This document shows positions 44,404 through 52,566 of a stretch of DNA of 64,000 bases, piece by piece. A program made the position numbers and the translations under genes. Within the stretch, counting starts at the first letter, position 1. Each line of letters begins with the position of its first letter. The notes under the pieces were generated by a model. The model searched no databases and was not told where the DNA came from. It saw nothing but the letters and a program-made list of their open reading frames with translations. Source of the DNA: Nitrospirota bacterium (lineage in GTDB: Bacteria; Nitrospirota; Thermodesulfovibrionia; Thermodesulfovibrionales; Dissulfurispiraceae); assembly GCA_040752355.1 (NCBI GenBank), contig JBFMHE010000017.1:1-64000 (forward strand), given 5' to 3'.

Positions 44404-45168
44404 ATGGATAAGCAGCGGATACTGGTTGTAGATGACGACCCTGTTGTCGGCCTCAGCTGCAAGAGGATACTGGGCGGAGAAGGGTTTACCGTGTTTACGG
44501 TAGAGGACGGGGCAGGCGCCGTGGACAAACTGTCGAAGGAGGAGTTCGATCTCGTCATCACCGATATCAGGCTCCCCGATGTCTACGGGCTCAAGGTCAT
44601 CCAGGAGACGAAGACGATACAGCCCAAGGCGGATGTGGTCGTCGTCACCGGCTACCCGACGCTCGAGGACGCAAAGGAGTCGATCCGGCTCGGCGCTCTC
44701 GAGTACCTCGAGAAGCCCTTTACTCCCGACTTCATGCTGAATGTGGCGAACCGGGTATTCGACAAACGGGGCTGGATCCTGAAGAAGGCCTATATCGACC
44801 GCTTCAAGGAATATATCGTGCCGGCCTCGGATCTCGATAATCTCACCATCTTCTATAAGGACGGCTCCTGGGCGCGGCCGCTCAAGAACGGCTCGTGGGA
44901 AGTGGGGGTCGATGTGCGGCACTTCCTCATCAGCGGCCAGATGCTCTATGTCGATCTGCTGAACAGCGTGAAGGCGGTGACTACCGGCGAGCCCTTTGCG
45001 AAGCTGCTCTCCGGGGACGGGCGTATCTACGAAATAAAGGCTCCCATGACGGGAGTAGTGCAGGAGATCAACAGCCATGCGAACGAGGCGATCTGCTCCC
45101 TTGCCAAGGATTACCTGTGCGAGGGGTGGTTCCTCTGGCTCGCCCGCATAAATCCGGTTAAAGCATAA
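44404..45168 (+). CDS. Receiver domain fused to a GcvH-like (lipoyl-type) domain
   Basis: 254 residues from ATG 44404. Residues 1-120 are a CheY-like receiver: RILVVDDDP, phosphoacceptor D54 in ITDIRLPD, VVTGYPT and EYLEKPF. Residues about 145-254 resemble the GcvH family: the GEPFAKLL...APMTGVVQEINSHA...DYLCEGWFLWLARI series matches the GcvH beta-barrel, but the position of the lipoylated Lys (ESVKA in GcvH) is occupied by SGDG, so it is not expected to carry lipoate. There is no DNA-binding domain. Its neighbour is a second receiver fused to NuoE. Output is probably protein-protein control of the redox complex (inferred). Confidence 0.8.
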   Translation: MDKQRILVVDDDPVVGLSCKRILGGEGFTVFTVEDGAGAVDKLSKEEFDLVITDIRLPDVYGLKVIQETKTIQPKADVVVVTGYPTLEDAKESIRLGALEYLEKPFTPDFMLNVANRVFDKRGWILKKAYIDRFKEYIVPASDLDNLTIFYKDGSWARPLKNGSWEVGVDVRHFLISGQMLYVDLLNSVKAVTTGEPFAKLLSGDGRIYEIKAPMTGVVQEINSHANEAICSLAKDYLCEGWFLWLARINPVKA

Positions 45169-45196
45169 GTGAATAAAGGATAAAGGAGGATAAGGG

Positions 45197-46054
45197 ATGA
45201 AGGGAACTATCCTTGTCGTCGACGACGAACTGATTGTGCGCAGGAGCTGCGAGCGGATCCTCGGTCCCGAGGGATACGAGGTCGCTACCGCGGCCTCTGC
45301 GAAAGAGGGCCTGGACATGCTCGGCAGGAATTCGTACGACCTGATCATTACGGACCTCAAGATGCCCGAGATGGACGGCCTCGAATTCATGAAACAGGTG
45401 AGGACGAAGGACCCTGATATCAACATCGTCGTGGTAACGGGCTACCCCTCGCAGGACAGCATAAAGGAGTCGTTGAGCCACCGTATCGTCGATTACCTTC
45501 CGAAGCCCTTTTCGCCGGCGCTGCTCCTCGAAGTGGCCAATAAGGCCGTCGAGCTGAAGAAGAAGGGCGCAGGCCCCGAGAAAGAGGGCGAGGAGTACAC
45601 GGAAGAGGCGGCGGCGAAGCTCGACGCGATCATAAAGCAGTACAAAGGCAAGCCGGGCGCCCTCATCCCCGTACTGCAGGAAGCGCAGGAGCTGATCGGG
45701 TATCTCCCTCCCATCGTGCAGCGGCATATCGCCCGCGGACTGAAGCTGCCGGTGAGCGAAGTGCACGGCGTCGTCTCGTTCTATTCCTTCTTCACCATGA
45801 AGCCGAAGGGCAAGCACAATGTGCGCGTCTGCCTCGGCACCGCCTGCTACGTCAAGGGCGCCGAAGAGATCGTGAAGAAGCTGAGCGACGGACTCGAGGT
45901 CGAGGTGGGCGGCATCACCACGGACAAGAAGTTCTCGCTCGAGACGGTCCGCTGCCTCGGCGCCTGCGGGCTCGCGCCGGTCGTGGTGGTTGACAAGGAT
46001 ACGTTCGGGTCGGTGAACCCGGTCAAGGTTATGGATCTGCTGAAGGAATACTAG
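45197..46054 (+). CDS. Receiver domain fused to NuoE/HndA-type [2Fe-2S] subunit
   Basis: 285 residues in one frame with a ribosome site (AGGAGG-like) ahead of ATG 45197. Residues 1-120 are a receiver with D9/D10, phosphoacceptor D53, T81 and K103 in LPKPF. After a charged linker (about 121-140) comes a complete NuoE/HndA domain: a helical bundle (GALIPVLQEAQELIGYLP, VHGVVSFYSFF) and a thioredoxin-fold [2Fe-2S] with ligands C212, C217, C253 and C257. NuoE is the small subunit of the NADH-oxidising module and partners with NuoF, encoded two genes downstream. A phosphorylation-gated diaphorase is suggested by this fusion. Confidence 0.88.
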   Translation: MKGTILVVDDELIVRRSCERILGPEGYEVATAASAKEGLDMLGRNSYDLIITDLKMPEMDGLEFMKQVRTKDPDINIVVVTGYPSQDSIKESLSHRIVDYLPKPFSPALLLEVANKAVELKKKGAGPEKEGEEYTEEAAAKLDAIIKQYKGKPGALIPVLQEAQELIGYLPPIVQRHIARGLKLPVSEVHGVVSFYSFFTMKPKGKHNVRVCLGTACYVKGAEEIVKKLSDGLEVEVGGITTDKKFSLETVRCLGACGLAPVVVVDKDTFGSVNPVKVMDLLKEY

Positions 46055-46062
46055 AGAAAACA

Positions 46063-46136
46063 AACTCTGAATTCTAAATACGAAACTCTAACCTCTCAAC
46101 CGGATTGGGAGTTCAGCTATTAGAATTCAGGATTTA
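46063..46136. repeat. Heptad array E (AAYYCTA family), REC-NuoE/HndB gap
   Basis: Left arm 46063-46097: AACTCTG, AATTCTA, AATACGA, AACTCTA, ACCTCTC. Spacer of 11 bp. Right arm in opposite orientation, 46109-46136: GAGTTCA, GCTATTA, GAATTCA, GGATTTA. It begins 9 bp after the REC-NuoE stop codon and ends just before the ribosome site of the next gene, inside an operon, so it should be transcribed. Confidence 0.83.
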
Positions 46137-46155
46137 TAAGAAAGAGGAGGTCAGT

Positions 46156-46539
46156 ATGCCCAGGCTTACCGTGGACGATTTGAAGAAGATCAAGGAAGAC
46201 TACAAGGCCATGCTCACCCTGAGAGAGGGCGGCAGCAGGGCGAAGGTGACGATACATATGGGCACCTGCGGTATTGCGGCAGGCGCGCGAAAGGTCATGG
46301 AAGCGCTCCTCGACGAGCTGGCGAAGAACGGCGTCAAGGACGTCGCGGTCACCACGTCGGGATGCGCGGGCTTCTGCAGCAAGGAGCCGATGGCCACGGT
46401 CGAGATGCTGAACCAGCCGCCGGTCAAGTATATCGCGCTCACTGAAGAGAAGATGAGGAAGATTTTCGACGAGCATGTCATGAAGGGCCAGCCGGTTCAG
46501 GAATACGCCCTTGCAATGGGCTGCGAGACTTCGTACTAA
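46156..46539 (+). CDS. HndB-like [2Fe-2S] thioredoxin-fold ferredoxin
   Basis: 127 residues from ATG 46156 (GAGGAGG upstream). Ferredoxin of the HndB/thioredoxin-like type: cluster ligands at C-G-I-A-A-G region (HMGTCGIAAGA) and TSGCAGFCSKEP, giving C-x-many-C-x3-C. In Hnd-type NADP-reducing hydrogenases this is the second small subunit; here it is followed directly by NuoF-like and NuoG-like subunits. It passes electrons between cofactors in the complex. One of the usual four Cys positions looks absent from the first motif (single Cys in GTCGIAAG), so the cluster coordination deserves a check. Confidence 0.85.
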   Translation: MPRLTVDDLKKIKEDYKAMLTLREGGSRAKVTIHMGTCGIAAGARKVMEALLDELAKNGVKDVAVTTSGCAGFCSKEPMATVEMLNQPPVKYIALTEEKMRKIFDEHVMKGQPVQEYALAMGCETSY

Positions 46540-46551
46540 GGGGGAAAGAGA

Positions 46552-48435
46552 ATGAGCAACTACCGTACTAATGTAATGCTGTGTGGAGGGACCGGCTGTA
46601 TCGCCGGCGGCAGCTTGAAGCTGAAGACCGCATTCGATGCGGAAATAAATAAACGAGGGCTCCAGAACGAGATCAACATCGTGCTGACCGGCTGCAACGG
46701 CTTCTGCGCCGAGGGCCCGGTCATGACCGTCTACCCCGACGATATCTTCTACGAGAAGGTGACGGCCGCCGATGTGCCGACGATCGTTGAAGAGCACTTC
46801 ATCAAGGGGCGGCCGGTACAGCGCCTCCTGTACAAGGAACCGCTCAAGAAGCAGACCATCCCGCTGACGAAAGATATCCCCTTCTTCAATCTCCAGGTCT
46901 TGAGGGCGCTCCGGAACAAGGGGCTCATCGACCCCGAGAAGATCGAAGAGTATATCGCCCGCGACGGTTACCAGGCCGCTGCAAAGGCGCTGACCGAAAT
47001 GACTCCCCAGCAGGTCATCGAGGAGATGAAGCGCTCGGGGCTCCGGGGCCGCGGCGGCGCCGGGTTCCCGACGGGAATGAAGTGGGAGTTCTGCTCGAAG
47101 GTGAAGGGCGATCAGAAGTTCATTCTCTGCAACGGCGACGAGGGCGACCCCGGCGCGTTCATGGACAGAAGCATCATGGAGGCCGACCCCCATGTGGTCC
47201 TCGAGGGAATGATCATCGGCGCAAAGGCGATCGGTGCGAACAAGGGCTATATCTACGTCCGGGCGGAGTATCCCCTGGCCGTCAGCCGTCTGCAGCTCGC
47301 CATAAACCAGGCCAGGGAGCACGGGCTGCTCGGCGACGATATCCTCGGCACCGGCTTCAATCTCGACATCGAGATCTACCAGGGCGCCGGCGCCTTTGTC
47401 TGCGGCGAGGAGACCGCGCTCATGCGGTCTCTCGAAGGCAAGCGGGGCATGCCGCGTCCGCGTCCGCCCTTCCCCGCCGTCAAGGGGCTCTGGGACAAGC
47501 CTACGGTCCTCAACAACGTCGAGACCTATGCGAATATCCCGCAGATCATCCTGAACGGCGGCGACTGGTACCGCAGCCTCGGCACCGAGAAGTCGACCGG
47601 CACCAAGGTCTTCGCCCTGAGCGGCGCGATCAACAATATCGGTCTCATCGAAGTGCCCATGGGCATCCCGCTCAAAAAGATCATCTACGACATCGGCGGC
47701 GGCATCCCGAAGGGGCGGAAGTTCAAGGCGGTGCAGCTCGGCGGTCCGTCGGGAGGCTGTATCCCCGAACATCTCCTCGACACCCCGGTCACCTATGAGG
47801 ACATCGTGCAGACCGGCGCGATCATCGGGTCGGGCGGTATGGTCGTCATGAACGACCTGAACTGCATGGTGAGCGTCGCCAAATTCTTCCTCGAGTTCAC
47901 TGCCGAGGAGTCGTGCGGCAAATGCCCGCCCTGCAGGATCGGCACTACGGTCATGCTCGACATCCTGACCAATATAACGGAAGGAAAGGGCAAGCCCGGC
48001 GATATCGCGCTCCTCCAGGATATGTCGCAGGACATCATCTCGACTTCGCTCTGCGGCCTCGGCCAGACCGCGCCCAACCCGGTCCTGACCACCATCAAGT
48101 ACTTCAAGGAGGAGTACGAATCCCATATCCATGAGCAGTGGTGCAAGACCGGCGTCTGCAAGGACCTCTGCACCTTCTATGTCGATGAAGAGAAGTGCAA
48201 GGGCTGCGGCGCCTGCAAGCGGGTCTGCCCCCAAGCCGCGGTAGCGGGAGAGAAGAAAGCGGCCCACCGCATCGATCAGTCGAAGTGCATCCAGTGCCGC
48301 TCGTGCTACGAAGCGTGCAAGTTCGATTCGATAAAGATCGGGCCGTTGAGCATGCGCGAAGCGCTGAAAGAGACGACCGACCAGGCAGCCCTGAGAGACA
48401 AAGTGGCCGCCACCCTCGCGGGAAAGGAGGAGTAA
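46552..48435 (+). CDS. NuoF/HndC-type NADH-binding FMN flavoprotein subunit
   Basis: 627 residues, larger than plain NuoF because of extra domains at both ends. Residues 1-100 are a thioredoxin-like [2Fe-2S] domain (CGGTGC, CNGFC). The NuoF core follows: NADH loop GRGGAGFPTGMKW, FMN site NGDEGDPGAFMDR, and the N3 4Fe-4S motif CGKCPPCRIGT. The C-terminal part has two 4Fe-4S motifs, CKGCGACKRVCP and CIQCRSCYEACKF. This is the architecture of HndC/HydB-type diaphorases. It exchanges electrons between NAD(H) and the FeS wires leading to the NuoG-like subunit, whose start lies 6 bp after this gene. Confidence 0.93.
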   Translation: MSNYRTNVMLCGGTGCIAGGSLKLKTAFDAEINKRGLQNEINIVLTGCNGFCAEGPVMTVYPDDIFYEKVTAADVPTIVEEHFIKGRPVQRLLYKEPLKKQTIPLTKDIPFFNLQVLRALRNKGLIDPEKIEEYIARDGYQAAAKALTEMTPQQVIEEMKRSGLRGRGGAGFPTGMKWEFCSKVKGDQKFILCNGDEGDPGAFMDRSIMEADPHVVLEGMIIGAKAIGANKGYIYVRAEYPLAVSRLQLAINQAREHGLLGDDILGTGFNLDIEIYQGAGAFVCGEETALMRSLEGKRGMPRPRPPFPAVKGLWDKPTVLNNVETYANIPQIILNGGDWYRSLGTEKSTGTKVFALSGAINNIGLIEVPMGIPLKKIIYDIGGGIPKGRKFKAVQLGGPSGGCIPEHLLDTPVTYEDIVQTGAIIGSGGMVVMNDLNCMVSVAKFFLEFTAEESCGKCPPCRIGTTVMLDILTNITEGKGKPGDIALLQDMSQDIISTSLCGLGQTAPNPVLTTIKYFKEEYESHIHEQWCKTGVCKDLCTFYVDEEKCKGCGACKRVCPQAAVAGEKKAAHRIDQSKCIQCRSCYEACKFDSIKIGPLSMREALKETTDQAALRDKVAATLAGKEE

Positions 48436-48441
48436 CCACCA

Positions 48442-50895
48442 ATGATGGAACTTACGATAAACGGAAAGGCCGTCAAGACCGAGCCGGGGACGACGATCCT
48501 CCAGGCTGCGCTGAAAAACGACATCTATATTCCCAACCTCTGCTACGACAAGCGGCTGAGGCCCTACGGCGGCTGCAGGCTCTGCGTCGTCGAGCTGGAG
48601 GGCCAGAAGAGGCTCTTCGCCGCCTGCTCCACGCCTGCCGAGGAGGGCATGATCGTGCATACCGAGACGCCGAAGCTCGCCAAGGCGCGGAAGACGGTCC
48701 TCGAGCTCCTGCTCGTGCACCATCCGCTCGACTGCCCTGTCTGCGATAAGGCGGGAGAGTGCGCGCTCCAGGACCTCGCCTTCAAGTACGGGCCGACGCA
48801 GAGCCGGTTCACGGGCCAGCGGAAGAGCGACCCCGAGAGGATCGACGCCCCCATCATCGAACGAAACCCCAACCGCTGCATCCTCTGCGGCAAATGCGTC
48901 AGGGTATGCCATGAGCACCAGGGCGTCGGCGCGATCAACATCATCGGCAGGGGCTTCAAGTCGAAGATAAGCCCCGCCTTCGAAGAGACGCTCGATTGCG
49001 AGTTCTGCGGCCAGTGCATCGATACCTGCCCGGTGGGCGCGCTCGGCAGTAAGCCCTACCGGTTCCAGTCGAGGGTATGGTTCATGGACGAGCACGAGAC
49101 GATCTGTCCCTACTGCGGCTGCGGCTGCACCACGAATGTGAGCCTCAGGGAGGGCAGGATCATGCGCGCCCGCGGGAAAGAGGGCGTCGGCATCAACGAG
49201 GGCGACCTCTGCAGCAAGGGCCGCTTCGGTTTCGACTATATCTATTCCGAGAACAGGCTGACGACCCCGATGATCAAAAAGGACGGGCAGCTCGTCCGGG
49301 TCTCGTGGGAGGAGGCTCTCGACTACGTCACGAAGAGACTGGAGGCGATCAAGGCCCAGCACGGGCCGGCGGCCATAGGGGCCGTCGGGTCGCAGCGGTG
49401 CACGCTCGAGGACAACTACATGCTGCAGCGCTTCATGCGCGACGTTATCGGAACGGACAGCATCGACTCTGCGGCGCGCTTCGGCTATGCGAAGGCCCAG
49501 AAGGCGATAGAGGCGGCCTTCGGCATCGACCGCCTGCCGATCGAGTGGGAGGCGCCGCTGAAAGCGGACTTCATGCTCGTCGTCGACTCCGATATCACCT
49601 CCACCCTCCCTGTCTGGGGCCTGAAGTTCATCGAGGCGAAGCAGGCCGGCGCAGAGCTGGTCGTGGTCGATTCGAAAGAGACGAAGATCGCCCGGAACAG
49701 CTCGCGGTTTCTCCAGACCCGTCCCGGCTCGGGGGTCGCTCTCCTGAACGGGATGGCGAAGGTGATCATGGAGGAAGGGCTCTACAACAAGGACACGGCG
49801 ACGAAGGTATCGAACTTCGTCAACCTCACCAACAGCCTCAAGGACATCTCCCTGGCTTCCGTGGCGAAGATCACCGGGCTGTCCGAGGAGACTATCGCAA
49901 AGCTCGCGCGTGATTATGCGGGCGCCGGAAAGCGGCTCATCACCATAACGTCGGGAGCCTCCGAAAATGCGAAGAGCGCGAGCACGCTCCTCGCTGCTGC
50001 CAACCTCGTGCTCCTCATGGGCGATGCTCCCGAGACGCTCCAGGTTCCTGCGGAGTTTTCGAATACGCTCGGCATGTGGATGGTCGGGGTGCGCCCCCTT
50101 GCAGGAGGAAAAAACGCCCAGGAGATGCTCTACAAGCCTGGCGCTGTAAGGGCGCTGTATATCATGGGCGAGAATCCCCTCGTCTCGTTCCCGGATGCGA
50201 CCGCGGTGGAGCGGACCCTCAAGGGGCTCGACCTGCTGATCGTACAGGATATCTTCCTCACCGAGACGGCGAAGCTTGCCGACGTGGTGCTCCCTGCCTC
50301 GAGCTGGGGCGAGAAGGAAGGCAGCTTCATGAACGCTGCCGGAAGCATCCAGAAGATCGAGAAGCTCATCGCCGAGACCGGCCAGTCTACTGCGGACTGG
50401 AAGATCTTCAGAAATCTTGCCCGGCTCATGAACAAGGACCTCGGGCTGAAGGACCTCGCCGAGATCAGGTCCTCCATAACGGACCTCGTCATCTCGGGGC
50501 AGAAGGAGGAGGGGACCCCCGCGTTCAACCCCGTCTCCTACGAGGTGATGGAGATGGTGAGCGACCAGTACCCCATGTTCCTCGTCACCGCGAACGTCCT
50601 GCAGCATTCGGGAGCGCTCTCGGTCCTTTCGAAGAACCTCGATACCGTGGTGGCGGATGCCTATCTCCAGATCAATTCGAGGGATGCGCGGAAGTACCGG
50701 GTGAATGACGAGGGCTTCGTCAAGGTCGTCTCGAAGCGGGGCGAGGTCTTCCTGAAGGCGATGATCTCCGATGAGGTGCCTGAAGGGACCGTCTTTGCAC
50801 CGATTCACTTCGCCCATGCGAAGATCAATACGCTGACCTATCCCTCGGCAAACGGGGGGTTGCCTCTCGTGCCGGTAAGGGTCGAAGCAGCCTGA
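48442..50895 (+). CDS. NuoG-like molybdopterin-family subunit lacking the catalytic Cys/Sec
   Basis: 817 residues. The N-terminus is a NuoG/HndD-type FeS region: [2Fe-2S] (CYDKRLRPYGGCRLC), the His-Cys cluster (HHPLDCPVCDKAGEC), two 4Fe-4S motifs (CILCGKCVRVC, CEFCGQCIDTCPVGAL). A MopB domain follows with its own 4Fe-4S (CPYCGCGCTTNV). In formate dehydrogenases the metal ligand Cys/Sec sits in an A-R-[LM]-[CU]-H-S segment; here residues 344-349 read A-A-R-F-G-Y, so neither Cys nor Sec is available. Formate oxidation is therefore unlikely, and a structural NuoG role or another substrate is more likely. Ends in a strong terminator. Confidence 0.9.
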   Translation: MMELTINGKAVKTEPGTTILQAALKNDIYIPNLCYDKRLRPYGGCRLCVVELEGQKRLFAACSTPAEEGMIVHTETPKLAKARKTVLELLLVHHPLDCPVCDKAGECALQDLAFKYGPTQSRFTGQRKSDPERIDAPIIERNPNRCILCGKCVRVCHEHQGVGAINIIGRGFKSKISPAFEETLDCEFCGQCIDTCPVGALGSKPYRFQSRVWFMDEHETICPYCGCGCTTNVSLREGRIMRARGKEGVGINEGDLCSKGRFGFDYIYSENRLTTPMIKKDGQLVRVSWEEALDYVTKRLEAIKAQHGPAAIGAVGSQRCTLEDNYMLQRFMRDVIGTDSIDSAARFGYAKAQKAIEAAFGIDRLPIEWEAPLKADFMLVVDSDITSTLPVWGLKFIEAKQAGAELVVVDSKETKIARNSSRFLQTRPGSGVALLNGMAKVIMEEGLYNKDTATKVSNFVNLTNSLKDISLASVAKITGLSEETIAKLARDYAGAGKRLITITSGASENAKSASTLLAAANLVLLMGDAPETLQVPAEFSNTLGMWMVGVRPLAGGKNAQEMLYKPGAVRALYIMGENPLVSFPDATAVERTLKGLDLLIVQDIFLTETAKLADVVLPASSWGEKEGSFMNAAGSIQKIEKLIAETGQSTADWKIFRNLARLMNKDLGLKDLAEIRSSITDLVISGQKEEGTPAFNPVSYEVMEMVSDQYPMFLVTANVLQHSGALSVLSKNLDTVVADAYLQINSRDARKYRVNDEGFVKVVSKRGEVFLKAMISDEVPEGTVFAPIHFAHAKINTLTYPSANGGLPLVPVRVEAA

Positions 50896-50915
50896 CACCG
50901 CTTCGCTTAATGACG

Positions 50916-50954
50916 GGCCCGGGGAGAGTGATACGCTCTCCCGGGGCCTTTCTT
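50916..50954 (+). terminator. Rho-independent terminator of the redox operon
   Basis: Long GC-rich hairpin 21 bp after the NuoG-like stop codon: GGCCCGGGGAGAGTG, loop ATA, CGCTCTCCCGGGGCC, with one mismatch and one G-T pair, followed by TTTCTTCT. Confidence 0.75.
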
Positions 50955-50991
50955 CTCCTCTTCCGTGTGCACCGGCCATAACCAAAAGTGA

Positions 50992-50997
50992 TATAAT
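50992..50997 (+). promoter_or_regulatory. -10 element placing a leaderless start for the PAS/GAF gene
   Basis: TATAAT at 50992-50997 with TSS expected near 51004, which is the A of the ATG of the downstream gene. No ribosome site exists between the two. A recognisable -35 is weak. Confidence 0.45.
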
Positions 50998-51003
50998 ACA
51001 CAG

Positions 51004-52566
51004 ATGTTCGGTCAGCGTGATTTCGATATTTTGAACAGCATAGATGACGGCGTCTACTATGTCGCTTCCGACAGGAAGATAGAGTACTGGAACAGGGGGG
51101 CGGAGGCCCTCACCGGCTACGCGCCCGGAGATGTCCGGAAGAAGCGCTGCGATGAAGCGATACGCTACGAGGATGAGGCAGGAAGCCCGATCCCGGCCTA
51201 CGAATACCCTGCGGTCCTCTGCCTCCAATCAGGCAAGCCGGTAGTAAAGAATCTCGTCCTCGTGGGCAGGGATGACGAGAAGCGTTTTGTCGAGGAGCTC
51301 GCCTCCCCTGTGCTCAAGGGGGGGAAGGTGATCGGGGTCCTGTCGCTGCTGAGAGACAACGCACGGGTCTTCCCGGTCGTGGAGGCCCGTGTGAGGGACC
51401 AGCGGCGGGACCGTCTCATCCCTATCTGCGCCTGGTGCAAAAAGATCAGGACCGAAGAGGATACCTGGAACCAGATCGAGAAGTATCTTACCAACGAGGG
51501 CTTCGGTGTCTTCACGCACGGGGTCTGCCCCGACTGTGCGGATAAAATCTTCGAGAAGAAGATCTACCTCGAGAGCTACCAGAAGATCTGCAAGGCCATA
51601 AGCTCGAGCCTCTCCCTGAGCGAAGTGCTCAACCTGATCGTGACGAACGCCGTCAAGGTGATGAGCGTCAAGGCCTGCATGCTGAGACTCCTCAACAAAG
51701 AGACGCAGACGCTCGAAGTGGCCGCGCATCACGGCCTCAGCGAGAAGTACATCAAGAAAGGGCCGGTGGACTACGACCCGAGCATCTACGATGCGCTCGC
51801 CGGCAAGGCGGTCTCGATCTACGATATCAGCGCCGACCCCGAGGCGCGGTACCGCAGGGAGGCCGAAGAGGAAGGCATACGGAGCATTCTTTCGATCCCC
51901 GTAGCCTTCAAGAAAGAGGTGATCGGCGTACTGAGGATGTATACCGGCGAGCCGGTGAAGTACAAGTCTGAAGATATGAAGTTCATGACCGCGATAGCGG
52001 AGCAGGCGGCGATTGCGATCATGAACGCGCGGATGTTCGAGTCCACGGTGTCGCGGGCAAAGGAGTACCTGCGGGTATTCGAGGAGGTGACCAAGGCGGT
52101 GAGCTCCACGCTCGACCTCGATGAGGTGCTGCTCCTCATCGTGAGAAAGCTCCCCGAGGTCATGCACCTCAGGGCAGCGACGATACGGCTGCTCGATACG
52201 ACCCGAAAGAAGCTGGAGCTGGCCGCAGCCCACGGCCTGAGCGATAAGTACCTTTCCCGCGGGCCGGTCGATACCGAGGAAAATGTGCGGGAGGCGCTCC
52301 AGACCAGGCCGGTCGCCATTTACGATGTGACTACCGATCCGGGAATACATTACCAGAAAGAGGCTCTCGAAGAAGGCATAAAGAGCATGCTGACGCTCCC
52401 CATTGTCGCCAAGGGAAGCGTTATCGGGGTGCTGCGCCTGCTCACCGATGCCCCGCGGCAGTTCAGCGAAGAGGACATCTCGTTTTCCGCCTCGCTGGCT
52501 GAAGTCTGCGGGACCGCCATCGAAAACGCGCGCATGTACGAGCAATTAAAAAGCCGTAATGCGTGA
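51004..52566 (+). CDS. PAS-CxxC zinc-finger-GAF-GAF sensor protein
   Basis: 520 residues. Residues 1-118 are a PAS domain (FDILNSIDDGVYYVASDRKIEYWNRG). Residues 140-180 contain C142-x2-C145 ... H172-x2-C175-x2-C178 (ICAWCKKIRTEEDTW, THGVCPDC), a zinc-site-like module often attached to PAS or receiver domains. Two GAF domains follow, about 205-345 and 370-512, highly similar to each other (SEKYIKKGPVDYD/SDKYLSRGPVDTE; IGVLRMYTGEP/IGVLRLLTDAP), evidently an internal duplication. No kinase or DNA-binding output is present, so it may modulate another protein. The stop codon lies in the first word of array F. Confidence 0.87.
   Translation: MFGQRDFDILNSIDDGVYYVASDRKIEYWNRGAEALTGYAPGDVRKKRCDEAIRYEDEAGSPIPAYEYPAVLCLQSGKPVVKNLVLVGRDDEKRFVEELASPVLKGGKVIGVLSLLRDNARVFPVVEARVRDQRRDRLIPICAWCKKIRTEEDTWNQIEKYLTNEGFGVFTHGVCPDCADKIFEKKIYLESYQKICKAISSSLSLSEVLNLIVTNAVKVMSVKACMLRLLNKETQTLEVAAHHGLSEKYIKKGPVDYDPSIYDALAGKAVSIYDISADPEARYRREAEEEGIRSILSIPVAFKKEVIGVLRMYTGEPVKYKSEDMKFMTAIAEQAAIAIMNARMFESTVSRAKEYLRVFEEVTKAVSSTLDLDEVLLLIVRKLPEVMHLRAATIRLLDTTRKKLELAAAHGLSDKYLSRGPVDTEENVREALQTRPVAIYDVTTDPGIHYQKEALEEGIKSMLTLPIVAKGSVIGVLRLLTDAPRQFSEEDISFSASLAEVCGTAIENARMYEQLKSRNA

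Noticed and set aside
49468-49486. Selenocysteine in the NuoG-like subunit
   Set aside because: The frame has no UGA in the active-site region; the position is occupied by Phe-Gly-Tyr.
46120-51228. A 1,702-codon open frame on the minus strand antisense to the whole HndB-NuoF-NuoG region
   Set aside because: The plus-strand frames carry complete FeS, FMN and NADH motifs, and the antisense product is compositionally biased (Arg/Leu/Asp/Val repeats) with no motif. Long antisense frames are usual in GC-rich genes with G/C third positions.
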